A stretch of DNA of 12,460 nucleotides from Bacillota bacterium (GTDB lineage Bacteria > Bacillota > Clostridia > Oscillospirales > Ethanoligenentaceae), in NCBI GenBank assembly GCA_023391535.1, contig JAEWAU010000060.1, forward strand, positions 1 through 12,460, read 5' to 3'. Below, one piece after another: positions 5,943-12,460 of this stretch. The translations under genes were made by a program, and so were the position numbers. The notes beneath the pieces are model-generated. The model saw only the letters and a program-made list of their open reading frames with translations, had not been told where the DNA came from and made no database searches. Numbering within the stretch: position 1 is the first letter of the stretch; each line of letters opens with the position of its first letter.

Positions 5943-6977
5943 CTACCAGCGGTTGGTTACTTTTTCGGCCGCGCCGGGAAAATCATGCAGGAGCACCGCG
6001 CGGCCGCCGTCCAGCACCGCGCGGCCGCTGAACAGCCCGAACACCTGGTGCTGGTCGCTTTCCAAGAAAAGCACCTTCTCGTGCGCGCTCCGGTCGAGCA
6101 CCGGGCGAAAGTCCATCTCGAAGCGGCCGTCGCTGGAAGTGAACTGCCATGGTTTCAGGTATTCCGCGCGGCCATCCGGCGCCTGCGGAATGTGGAATTC
6201 CACCCGCTCCAGCTTGGAGGCGCGGCCGTCGTAGAACAGCATATTCTCGCTCGCCGCGGAGGTATCGCCGAAACCGTAGCCGATGTTGAAGCCGAACGGC
6301 ACGCCCTCCGCAAGCCCGGAGGCCGTTCCCCAGTACCAGGCGTTTCGGTAGGGCCACACGCCGCGCCCCCAATCGAGCACCGCAAAGGCTTTTTCCGGCG
6401 AAAACACAAAGCGCCGGCCGCCGTAGGCCGCCACTCCCTGCGCCCGCAGGCAGTTGATCTTCTGGTTGTAGTAGAAGGCCCTGCGGCTTTGCGAAAACGG
6501 CGTGGCGATTACCATGCTTTCCGGCGGCTCATGGGAAAGCGTCAGCTCGGCGTGCAGCGCGCCCTCCGGGCCGAAGTTTTCGAAATCGCACAGAAGCCGG
6601 CGGTCGCCTCCCCCGTGGAAAAACGACAGTTTCGCGCGTTTGCCGCGGAAATGCACGTCCCCTTCGCGGGACGTGGGCGGAAGGCGCGTGCGGCCCATCG
6701 GCAGCGACGTCATGCTGCCGGCGGTGATTTGCCACGGAGCGGCCAGATCGAGCAGCGACACGCTGGCAAGCCCCATGTAGGAGTTATCCGCAATGGTGAG
6801 CGCCAGCGCCTTCTCCCCGTCGCTCACGAGATAGTAATCCCATTCCTTGATGCGCAAAGGGTTTGCCCGGATTCTGCCGCGGTCGTACTGAAGGCACGGA
6901 CTTGTGGCATAGCCGGCCTGCGCAAGCTCTCCCTTTTCGTTGAGCAAAGGGCCGGGCCCGACGAGCTGTTTTTGCAT
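5943..6977 (-). CDS. DUF2804 family protein
   Basis: This 344-residue protein has no signal peptide or membrane helix. It matches the DUF2804 pattern as I remember it, most clearly in LDWGRGVWPYRNAWYWGTAS (201-220), with GFNIGYGFGD (229-238) and a beta-rich second half ending in the pattern VFGLFSGRAVLDGG. The composition suggests a mostly beta, two-barrel protein; its biochemical role is not established. The ATG at 6977 follows GGAGAG by 7 nt; the frame is open to 7499 but runs into the divergent gene. An extended -10 promoter lies about 95 nt upstream, and the shared bidirectional terminator follows the stop. The divergent neighbour encodes a DUF1361 membrane protein; a functional link between the two is possible but unsupported beyond adjacency. 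Confidence 0.85.
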   Translation of the reverse strand: MQKQLVGPGPLLNEKGELAQAGYATSPCLQYDRGRIRANPLRIKEWDYYLVSDGEKALALTIADNSYMGLASVSLLDLAAPWQITAGSMTSLPMGRTRLPPTSREGDVHFRGKRAKLSFFHGGGDRRLLCDFENFGPEGALHAELTLSHEPPESMVIATPFSQSRRAFYYNQKINCLRAQGVAAYGGRRFVFSPEKAFAVLDWGRGVWPYRNAWYWGTASGLAEGVPFGFNIGYGFGDTSAASENMLFYDGRASKLERVEFHIPQAPDGRAEYLKPWQFTSSDGRFEMDFRPVLDRSAHEKVLFLESDQHQVFGLFSGRAVLDGGRAVLLHDFPGAAEKVTNRW

Positions 6978-7070
6978 GGCGCATCTCTCCGTTTCCTCTG
7001 ATCGTATGAAAGTGGCGGCAAACTTGGGGTGCGGACGGGCAAAGTGCGGCGGGCGCTTCGCCGTGCCTCC

Positions 7071-7079
7071 ATTATACCA
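7071..7079 (-). promoter_or_regulatory. Extended -10 promoter for the DUF2804 gene
   Basis: Read on the - strand this is TGGTATAAT, a perfect -10 with an extended TGn element. No convincing -35 lies at the right distance, which is common for extended -10 promoters. The start would be near 7064, leaving a leader of about 87 nt. Confidence 0.7.
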
Positions 7080-7161
7080 TGTGCGTATCGCATGCGCGCG
7101 CCTGAGCGGGCATGTTTTTCCCGCGCGGAGAAAAAGGCCCGCGCTGCGCCCGCAAAACCGG

Positions 7162-7190
7162 TTGGAATCCTCTGCCACAGGTGGTATACT
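7162..7190 (+). promoter_or_regulatory. Sigma-A promoter with extended -10 for the DUF1361 gene
   Basis: TTGGAA (7162-7167), a 17-nt spacer ending in TGG, then TATACT (7185-7190). Transcription should begin near 7197, giving a 30-nt leader that holds GAGGAGG (7214-7220). It is divergent from the DUF2804 promoter, whose -10 lies about 110 bp away. Confidence 0.85.
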
Positions 7191-7226
7191 GAACGAAGCG
7201 GATTTACAAAACAGAGGAGGAACAAG

Positions 7227-7895
7227 ATGCGGAGTCTTTTGCATGATCGCCAGCTTCAGGGGCTCTCCCTCTGTTTTTTCGTTTACATCCTCTTCACGAT
7301 ATTCGTGAATCGTTTTCTGCGCGACACGGAGCTGCTCAACATGGTGTGGAACGTATTTCTCGCCATGCTGCCTCTCGTGTTCGCCAAAGGGCTGCAAACG
7401 CTGAAAACGGGCTTCCGCGGCCCGCTCGCCGCCCTGCTCAGCCTGTTGTGGCTGTTTTTCTTTCCCAACGCGCCCTATACGGTGACGGATTTCATTCACG
7501 AAAACTGGACGAGCCTTTATGACACGAATCGAAGCGGTTCGGCGGCCGATTTCCTGCTCTGGGTCAAGTTTATCCAGATCGGGGCCGGCATGCTGCTCAG
7601 CACCCTGTGCGGGCTGCTTTCACTCTACATCGTGCACCGGCTCGTGCTCGCGCAAAAGGGAAAGCGCGCCGCGGGCGGCATTCTGGCGGCCGCTTTTCTG
7701 CTGGGCGGCTACGGCATCTATATCGGGCGCTACCTGCGGTTCAATTCATGGGATGTTCTGCACCCCATCCGGCTCTGGCTGAGCCTTCTCGACAACACCG
7801 GTAAATTTGCGGCGGCCTTTTCCCTGCTGTTCGCGAGCTATGTGTTTTTTACCTACGGGGTCTTTTATATCGTCTATCACGCGCGCGGGAAGTAG
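7227..7895 (+). CDS. DUF1361 integral membrane protein
   Basis: This 222-residue protein has about six membrane segments (near residues 12-28, 37-55, 66-80, 112-140, 149-168 and 193-217). Two motifs mark it as DUF1361: LFFFPNAPYTVTDFIH (76-91) at the end of the third helix and GRYLRFNSWDVLHP (167-180) before the last. Its length matches the family. The family has no assigned function; the conserved polar loops facing one side could bind a ligand, but nothing here says which. The ATG at 7227 follows GAGGAGG by 6 nt and lies 37 nt after a good promoter -10. It is divergently arranged with the DUF2804 gene. After the stop there is only an imperfect hairpin without a U tract, so its transcript may continue to the structure at 8048-8088. 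Confidence 0.9.
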   Translation: MRSLLHDRQLQGLSLCFFVYILFTIFVNRFLRDTELLNMVWNVFLAMLPLVFAKGLQTLKTGFRGPLAALLSLLWLFFFPNAPYTVTDFIHENWTSLYDTNRSGSAADFLLWVKFIQIGAGMLLSTLCGLLSLYIVHRLVLAQKGKRAAGGILAAAFLLGGYGIYIGRYLRFNSWDVLHPIRLWLSLLDNTGKFAAAFSLLFASYVFFTYGVFYIVYHARGK

Positions 7896-7916
7896 AGCGC
7901 GGAAGGGCAAAAACAG

Positions 7917-7938
7917 GCCCCCTCTTTTCGGAGGGGGC
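7917..7938 (+). other. 8-bp hairpin after DUF1361 without U tract
   Basis: GCCCCCTC (7917-7924) pairs with GAGGGGGC (7931-7938) around TTTTCG. On the + strand it is followed by GGAAAAAAG, not T, so it is not a standard terminator for DUF1361. It may act as a pause or as a 3'-end protective stem. Confidence 0.4.
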
Positions 7939-7972
7939 GGAAAAAAGAGAATATATAAAAGGAGGAGGAGTA

Positions 7973-8020
7973 ATGAAAAGTACAGCTTTATCGTACCCGA
8001 AATTTATGAATGACCTGTGA
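7973..8020 (+). CDS. Possible 15-residue ORF behind a very strong ribosome site
   Basis: An ATG at 7973 opens a frame for MKSTALSYPKFMNDL and a TGA. It follows GGAGGAGGAG (7961-7970) at the minimal 2-nt distance from its last G and about 7 nt from the first GGAGG, in an AT-rich context. It has no signal peptide and no recognisable family. No promoter of its own is evident, so it would be read through from DUF1361. It ends 27 nt before a perfect 16-bp hairpin, so it could be a leader peptide or a short regulatory ORF, or a chance ATG after a purine-rich run. The frame remains open after the TGA for 40 more codons, but that part crosses the hairpin and the next promoter. Confidence 0.35.
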   Translation: MKSTALSYPKFMNDL

Positions 8021-8047
8021 ACGCAGCGTAACGTGTCTGTCAATTTT

Positions 8048-8088
8048 GCCGGCGGTATTTCGTATGGAACGGACGAAATACCGCCGGC
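8048..8088 (+). terminator. Perfect 16-bp hairpin, probable terminator before marR
   Basis: GCCGGCGGTATTTCGT (8048-8063) pairs perfectly with ACGAAATACCGCCGGC (8073-8088) around a 9-nt loop. On the + strand it is followed by TCTTTC, a poor U tract; on the - strand by AAAATTG. It lies 28 nt before the -35 of the marR promoter, a normal place to insulate that operon from DUF1361 readthrough. The weak U tract keeps the call tentative. Confidence 0.55.
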
Positions 8089-8116
8089 TCTTTCGCGGGA
8101 TTTTCGATTGGAGCTC

Positions 8117-8144
8117 TTGACAGAGACTTCTGTGCTGCTATAAT
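8117..8144 (+). promoter_or_regulatory. Consensus sigma-A promoter of the marR-ABC operon
   Basis: TTGACA (8117-8122), a 16-nt spacer and TATAAT (8139-8144): both boxes are perfect and only the spacing is one short. Transcription should start near 8151, inside the repeat region at 8145-8177, which suits repression by steric block. Confidence 0.92.
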
Positions 8145-8177
8145 GTTGTATGTCGAACTGTTAGATATACAACTGTT
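8145..8177. promoter_or_regulatory. Likely MarR operator: inverted and direct repeats overlapping the start site
   Basis: GTTGTAT (8145-8151) and ATACAAC (8167-8173) form a perfect 7-bp inverted repeat with a 15-nt gap, directly after the -10. A direct repeat AACTGTT occurs at 8156-8162 and 8171-8177. MarR proteins commonly bind such AT-rich dyads over their own promoter. The placement supports autorepression; the exact half-sites are a guess. Confidence 0.55.
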
Positions 8178-8225
8178 TGTTCCGGACGCCCGCCGCGCGG
8201 GCGGCGCGGGACGGGGAGGCGCGCC

Positions 8226-8681
8226 ATGCAATACTCCATCGGCAGGGAGCTGCGTTCGCTCCACAATCTGATTTCCCGCTACTTTGAGCGCTGCTCGAAC
8301 AAAAAGGAGATTGAAACGGTAACCGGCACCAACGGCTGGATCATCGGGTACCTTGCCGACCGCGCCGACCGGGACGTCTTCCAAAAGGACCTGGAGGAGC
8401 ACTTCACCATCACGCGCTCCACCGCGTCGCGCGTTCTGTGCCTGATGGAGCGGAAGGGGCTGATCGAACGCCGGCAGGTAGCGCGCGACGCCCGCCTCAA
8501 AAAACTCGTGCTCACACAAAAGGCGTGGCAGTTCAGCGAATTGATGAAGGAGGACCGGCAAAACATGGAGCGGCAGCTGCTTTCCGGCTTTTCCGAGGAG
8601 GAAGTGACGGCCCTGCACGCGTACCTGCTGCGCATGAAGGCAAACATGATCGCCTGCGAACGCCAGGCGCCCCCGCAATAG
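8226..8681 (+). CDS. MarR-family transcriptional regulator
   Basis: This 151-residue winged-helix protein is of normal MarR length. Helices at 5-30 and 105-145 would form the dimer interface. The DNA-binding core spans about 38-100: NGWIIGYLAD, then the recognition helix ITRSTASRVLCLMERKGLIER (62-82) and the wing VARDARLKKLVLT (85-97), which matches the usual D-x-R-x-K-x-x-x-LT pattern. ATG 8226 follows GGGGAGG by 6 nt; upstream, a CGCCCGC/GCGGGCG hairpin (8187-8203) precedes the ribosome site. It is the first gene of an operon with two ABC half-transporters (38 nt to the next ATG), a standard layout for substrate-induced drug efflux. It probably represses the operon through the repeats at 8145-8177 until a ligand releases it; the ligand is unknown. 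Confidence 0.92.
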   Translation: MQYSIGRELRSLHNLISRYFERCSNKKEIETVTGTNGWIIGYLADRADRDVFQKDLEEHFTITRSTASRVLCLMERKGLIERRQVARDARLKKLVLTQKAWQFSELMKEDRQNMERQLLSGFSEEEVTALHAYLLRMKANMIACERQAPPQ

Positions 8682-8719
8682 CCGGCCGCGCCGGTATTCT
8701 GCCCGTAAAGGAGACCTGT

Positions 8720-10471
8720 ATGATCCGAAAACTCATGGCGAGCATCCGGGAATACAAAAAGCCCACGCTTCTGGCTCCCCTGTTCGTCAGCTTTGAATCC
8801 GTCATTGAAATTCTCATTCCCACGCTCATGGCGTACCTCATCGACTACGGCATCAGCCGCAAAAACATGCCGGTCGTGTGGCAGACGGGTCTTTGGCTGA
8901 TCGCCCTCGCCGCCGCGTCGCTGAGCACCGGGTATCTGGCCGGGCGCTTTGCCGCGGTGGCCTCCGCCGGCTTTGCCAAAAACCTGCGCCACGATATCTT
9001 CTATAACGTTCAGCGGTTTTCCTTTTCCAATATCGATAAATTCTCCACGGCCAGCATCATCACGCGCCTCACCACCGACATCACCAACGTGCAGAACGCC
9101 TACCAGATGCTCGTCCGGCTGGCGGTGCGCGCGCCGCTCATGATTCTGTTCGCCATGATCTTTTCTTTCCGCATCGACCGGAACCTCTCGCTGATCTTCC
9201 TGGCGGCGATTCCGGTGCTCGGCTTCGGGCTGATGTGGATCGCCACCAACGTGCACCCCATCTTCGTCCGGGTGTTCCGCACCTACGACCGGCTCAACAG
9301 CGTGATTCAGGAAAACCTGCGCGGCATCCGCGTGGTGAAATCCTACACGCGCGAGGAACACGAAGAAGCCAAATTCGCGGAAATCTCCCAGCGCATCTAC
9401 GACGATTTCGTCAAGGCCGAAAAGCGGCTGGCGTTCAACATGCCGCTCATGCAGCTGTGCCTCTACGCCACGCTGCTGCTGCTCTCGTTCTTCGGCGCGA
9501 GGGAGATCGTGGCGAGCGGCAACAACCCCGCCGCCGGCCTTTCCACCGGCGACCTCATGGGGCTTGTAACCTACGCTTTGCAGATTCTGATGAGCCTGAT
9601 GATGCTTTCCATGGTGTTCGTCATGATCATCATCTCCCGCGCCTCCGCCGAGCGCATCGTGGCCGTGCTCGACGAGCGCAGCGACCTGCAAAGCGGCGAG
9701 CGGGCTTTGAAAGAGGTACGGGACGGCTCCGTCGCGTTCGAGCACGTCACCTTCCGCTATGCGCGCAAGGCCGATAAACCGGTGCTGCGGGATATCTGCC
9801 TTTCCATCGGGCCCGGCGAAACGGTGGGCATCCTCGGGGGCACCGGCTCCTCGAAATCCAGCCTCGTGCAGCTCATTGCGCGCCTCTACGACGCGACGGA
9901 GGGGCGTGTCGCCGTGGGCGGCGAGGACGTTCGGGATTACGATCTCGACGCGCTGCGCAACCAGGTGGCGATGGTGCTGCAGAAAAACGTGCTGTTTTCG
10001 GGCACCATCAAAGAGAACCTGCGCTGGGGCAGCGAACACGCCTCCGACGAAGAGCTCCGGCGCGCCTGCGTCCTCGCGCAGGCCGACGGCTTTATCGAGG
10101 AGTTCCCGAAAGGGTACGACACCTACATCGAGCAGGGCGGCGCCAACGTTTCCGGCGGGCAGAAGCAGCGGCTCTGCATCGCGCGGGCGCTGCTCAAAAA
10201 GCCGAAGATCCTCATTCTCGACGATTCCACCAGCGCGGTGGACACCAAAACCGACGAACTGATCCGCAAAGCGCTGCGCGAGGAGATTCCGAACACCACC
10301 AAGATCATCATCGCGCAGCGCGTCGCCTCCGTGCAGGACGCCGACAAGATCGTGGTGATGGACGACGGCGCGGTGGACGCGGTAGGTTCCCACGAGGAGC
10401 TTCTGCGCACCTGCGCTATCTATCGGGAAGTATACGAATCCCAGAACCGAGGGAGTGTTGTCCATGCCTGA
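8720..10471 (+). CDS. ABC exporter half-transporter with degenerate ATP site (TM287/BmrC-like)
   Basis: This 583-residue type IV (B-family) exporter half has six membrane helices in residues 15-310 and an ATPase domain from about 338. The nucleotide site is atypical: Walker A GGTGSSKS (373-380) has Ser before the Lys, Walker B ILILDD (497-502) carries Asp502 where the catalytic Glu belongs, and Gln533 (AQR) replaces the switch His. The Q-loop Q421 and signature VSGGQ (477-481) are intact. These are the marks of the degenerate-site partner in heterodimers such as TM287/288, BmrCD and LmrCD, so it should work only with the next gene product. The ATG follows AAAGGAG by 6 nt. It probably exports drugs or hydrophobic peptides or lipids; the substrate cannot be read from sequence. 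Confidence 0.94.
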   Translation: MIRKLMASIREYKKPTLLAPLFVSFESVIEILIPTLMAYLIDYGISRKNMPVVWQTGLWLIALAAASLSTGYLAGRFAAVASAGFAKNLRHDIFYNVQRFSFSNIDKFSTASIITRLTTDITNVQNAYQMLVRLAVRAPLMILFAMIFSFRIDRNLSLIFLAAIPVLGFGLMWIATNVHPIFVRVFRTYDRLNSVIQENLRGIRVVKSYTREEHEEAKFAEISQRIYDDFVKAEKRLAFNMPLMQLCLYATLLLLSFFGAREIVASGNNPAAGLSTGDLMGLVTYALQILMSLMMLSMVFVMIIISRASAERIVAVLDERSDLQSGERALKEVRDGSVAFEHVTFRYARKADKPVLRDICLSIGPGETVGILGGTGSSKSSLVQLIARLYDATEGRVAVGGEDVRDYDLDALRNQVAMVLQKNVLFSGTIKENLRWGSEHASDEELRRACVLAQADGFIEEFPKGYDTYIEQGGANVSGGQKQRLCIARALLKKPKILILDDSTSAVDTKTDELIRKALREEIPNTTKIIIAQRVASVQDADKIVVMDDGAVDAVGSHEELLRTCAIYREVYESQNRGSVVHA

Positions 10472-12380
10472 ACAGGGAAGGCGCAAAAACGCGCGCGGCG
10501 GACGTCGGTTCAAGCCCGGCACCATCGGCCGCCTGTTTTCCTACTTATCCGCCTATAAGCTCCAGCTTTTCTTCGTCGTTTTCTGCATCCTGCTCAGCGC
10601 CGCCGTGAGCGCGGCCTCCTCGCTGTTTTTGCAGATTCTCATCGACCGCTATATTACGCCGCTGCTCGGGAAGGCACACCCGGTGTTCACCGGCTTGTTC
10701 CAGGCGCTCACCCTGATGGGCGTGCTGTATCTTTCCGGCGTGCTTGCCACCTGGGGCTACAACCGCCTGATGGTGAATGTGGAGCAGGGCACGCTCAAGC
10801 GCATCCGCGACGAAATGTTCCGCCATATGCAGACGCTGCCCATCCGCTATTTCGACACCCACACGCACGGCGATGTGATGAGCTACTACACCAACGACAC
10901 GGACACCCTGCGCCAGGCCATTTCGCAAAGCCTGCCCCAGCTCTTCTCTTCCGCCGTCACCATGCTGGCGGTGTTCTTCTCCATGCTCTATCTGAGCATC
11001 TGGCTCACCGTCTTCGTGCTGCTGTTCGTGGTGCTGCTGCTTCTCGTCATCCGGAGCCTGGTCGGCCGCAGCAGCATTTTCTTCATCCGCCAGCAGGAAT
11101 CGCTCGGCGATGTGGACGGCTACATTGAGGAAATGGTGAACGGGCAGAAGGTCATTAAGGTTTTCTGCCACGAGGAGAAGACGAAAGAGGAATTCGACAG
11201 CAAAAACGAGCAGCTCTACCAGGCCGCCGCCACGGCGAGCACCTATGGCAACATCATGATGCCCGTGGTGGGAAACATGGGCTACCTGCTCTACGTGCTG
11301 CTGGCCATCGTGGGCGGCGCGGCGGCCATCGCCGGCATCCCGGATGTGGGCCTCACCGGCGTTCACGCGCTCACCATCGGCACCATTGTCTCATTCCTCA
11401 CGCTCTCGCGCGGCTTCGTCAACCCCATCGGGCAGATCTCCATGCAGTTCAACATGGTGATCATGGCGCTGGCCGGCGCTTCCCGCATTTTCGACCTGCT
11501 CGACGAGGAAAGCGAGCAGGATTCCGGTTACGTGACGCTGGTGAACGCGAAAACGGTGAACGGCGAGCTGACCGAATGTGCGGAGCGCACCGACGTGTGG
11601 GCCTGGAAACATCCGCACGGCGACGGCAGCGTTACCTATACCCCGCTACGCGGCGATATCCGCCTGCTCGATGTGGATTTCGGCTACGACCCGGATAAAA
11701 CCGTGCTGCATAACGTTTCGGTCTATGCCGAACCGGGGCAGAAGGTCGCTTTTGTGGGCGCCACGGGCGCGGGCAAAACCACCATCACCAACCTCATCAA
11801 CCGTTTCTACGATATTGCCGACGGAAAAATCCGCTACGACGGCATCAACGTGGATAAAATCAAGAAAGGCGACCTGCGGCGCTCGCTGGGCATCGTGCTG
11901 CAGGACGTCAACCTCTTTACCGGAACGGTGATGGAAAATATCCGCTACGGCAAGCTCGACGCCACGGACGACGAATGCATCGCCGCGGCAAAGCTCGCGG
12001 GCGCCGACGGGTTCATCCGCATGCTGCCGCAGGGCTACGACACCGTGCTGGAGGGCGACGGCAGCGGCCTTTCGCAGGGGCAGCGGCAGCTCATTTCCAT
12101 TGCGCGCGCGGCCGTGGCCGACCCGCCCGTGATGATTCTCGACGAGGCCACCTCTTCGATTGATACGCGCACCGAGGCCATTGTGCAAAAGGGCATGGAC
12201 GCGCTGATGAAAGGCCGCACCGTGTTTGTGATCGCGCACAGGCTTTCCACCGTGCAGGACGCCGATATCATCATGGTGCTCGAGCACGGACGCATCATCG
12301 AGCGCGGCAGCCACGAGGCTCTGATCGCCCAAAAGGGCAAGTATTATCAGCTCTACACCGGCGCGTTCGAGCTGGAATAA
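10464..12380 (+). CDS. ABC exporter half-transporter with canonical catalytic residues (TM288/BmrD-like)
   Basis: This 638-residue partner of the preceding protein has a basic N-terminus (RRKNARGGRR), six membrane helices in about 30-320, and an ATPase domain from about 397. Walker A is GATGAGKT (432-439), Q-loop Q480, Walker B VMILDE with catalytic Glu561, and switch His592. Its signature is LSQGQ (536-540) rather than LSGGQ, as expected for the subunit whose signature faces the degenerate site. About 45 extra residues (352-396) join the membrane and ATPase domains, an insertion I recall from close Clostridia homologues. ATG 10464 has GGGAG 8 nt upstream; the GTG at 10455 overlaps that site. 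It overlaps the previous gene by 8 nt, indicating coupled translation and a 1:1 pair. No clear terminator is seen in the 80 nt that remain. Confidence 0.94.
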   Translation: MPEQGRRKNARGGRRFKPGTIGRLFSYLSAYKLQLFFVVFCILLSAAVSAASSLFLQILIDRYITPLLGKAHPVFTGLFQALTLMGVLYLSGVLATWGYNRLMVNVEQGTLKRIRDEMFRHMQTLPIRYFDTHTHGDVMSYYTNDTDTLRQAISQSLPQLFSSAVTMLAVFFSMLYLSIWLTVFVLLFVVLLLLVIRSLVGRSSIFFIRQQESLGDVDGYIEEMVNGQKVIKVFCHEEKTKEEFDSKNEQLYQAAATASTYGNIMMPVVGNMGYLLYVLLAIVGGAAAIAGIPDVGLTGVHALTIGTIVSFLTLSRGFVNPIGQISMQFNMVIMALAGASRIFDLLDEESEQDSGYVTLVNAKTVNGELTECAERTDVWAWKHPHGDGSVTYTPLRGDIRLLDVDFGYDPDKTVLHNVSVYAEPGQKVAFVGATGAGKTTITNLINRFYDIADGKIRYDGINVDKIKKGDLRRSLGIVLQDVNLFTGTVMENIRYGKLDATDDECIAAAKLAGADGFIRMLPQGYDTVLEGDGSGLSQGQRQLISIARAAVADPPVMILDEATSSIDTRTEAIVQKGMDALMKGRTVFVIAHRLSTVQDADIIMVLEHGRIIERGSHEALIAQKGKYYQLYTGAFELE

Positions 12381-12413
12381 TTCGTTTTCGACGCCTGCGT
12401 GAATGGATTCTTA

Positions 12414-12460
12414 CTGCGGGCGCCAAAAAGCCGGGTATAGCGGGCAAAAACCCCGCAAAT
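12414..12460 (+). repeat. Possible degraded or partial third copy of the structured repeat
   Basis: TGCGGGCGCCAAAA (12415-12428) is identical over 14 bases to copy B's block at 3862-3875 read on the - strand, and near-identical to copy A. What follows (GCGGGCAAAAACCCCGC) only loosely resembles the GCAGCAAAATGGGGC block, and the hairpin that should precede the block is missing. The window ends before the diagnostic second hairpin. Confidence 0.35.

Noticed and set aside
7973..8143. Frame continues past the TGA at 8018-8020 for 40 codons, raising selenocysteine or readthrough.
   Set aside because: The continuation runs through a perfect 16-bp hairpin and the consensus marR promoter. The hairpin starts 27 nt after the TGA, too far for a bacterial SECIS, so the openness looks accidental.
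10455..10463. GTG at 10455 as start of the second ABC subunit.
   Set aside because: It overlaps the GGGAG that serves ATG 10464, and adds only three residues.
8279..10525. 748-codon - strand open frame opposite marR and the first ABC gene.
   Set aside because: Its His/Asp/Val/Gly-rich sequence mirrors the codon bias of the opposite strand; there is no ribosome site and the + strand genes are certain.
1..12460. CRISPR array, tRNA or rRNA genes, prophage or integrase genes.
   Set aside because: No regularly spaced short repeats, no cloverleaf or rRNA-like stretches, and no integrase or transposase reading frame were seen.

Overview
The window looks like chromosomal DNA of a GC-rich, low-copy-repeat Clostridia member, most likely an Oscillospiraceae/Ruminococcaceae-type gut anaerobe. 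This rests on strong GGAGG ribosome sites, sigma-A type promoters (several with an extended TGn -10), intrinsic terminators, and protein families typical of that group: a signal-peptide-less Cu/Zn SOD family protein, a DUF2804/DUF1361 pair, and a MarR plus heterodimeric ABC exporter operon. The taxon is inferred from family resemblance, not from a marker gene.

Layout, left to right. 1-145: a structured repeat cut by the window edge. 217-1161 (-): membrane-anchored or secreted polysaccharide deacetylase with a structured 5' leader. 1162-1746: a long gene-free stretch. 1747-2229 (+): small secreted DUF2680-like protein behind a GC-rich hairpin. 2317-2535 (+): 72-residue four-cysteine protein with its own promoter. 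2559-2594: bidirectional terminator shared with convergent manA (2616-3590, -), which has a near-consensus promoter. 3768-3925: a second, inverted copy of the edge repeat, here complete, with terminal inverted repeats and a hairpin at each end. 3971-4465 (-): sodC-like gene, divergent from 4703-5797 (+), an XRE-type HTH fused to a SAM methyltransferase; a spaced 10-bp dyad lies between them. 5836-5886: bidirectional terminator. 5943-6977 (-): DUF2804 protein, divergent from 7227-7895 (+), a DUF1361 membrane protein; each has an extended -10 promoter. 7896-8225: a possible 15-residue ORF, a perfect 16-bp hairpin, and a strong promoter with operator-like repeats. 8226-12380 (+): MarR regulator and two ABC half-transporters, the second overlapping the first by 8 nt. 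The last 47 bases may start a third, degraded repeat copy.

Functionally, the clearest unit is the marR-ABC-ABC operon. The first half-transporter has a degenerate ATP site (Asp for the catalytic Glu, Gln for the switch His) and the second has intact catalytic residues, as in TM287/288- and BmrCD-type multidrug exporters. The rest is single-gene housekeeping or accessory units. I see no phage, CRISPR, toxin-antitoxin or biosynthetic cluster. The least ordinary items are the structured inverted-repeat element, the HTH-methyltransferase fusion next to sodC, and two small uncharacterised ORFs.
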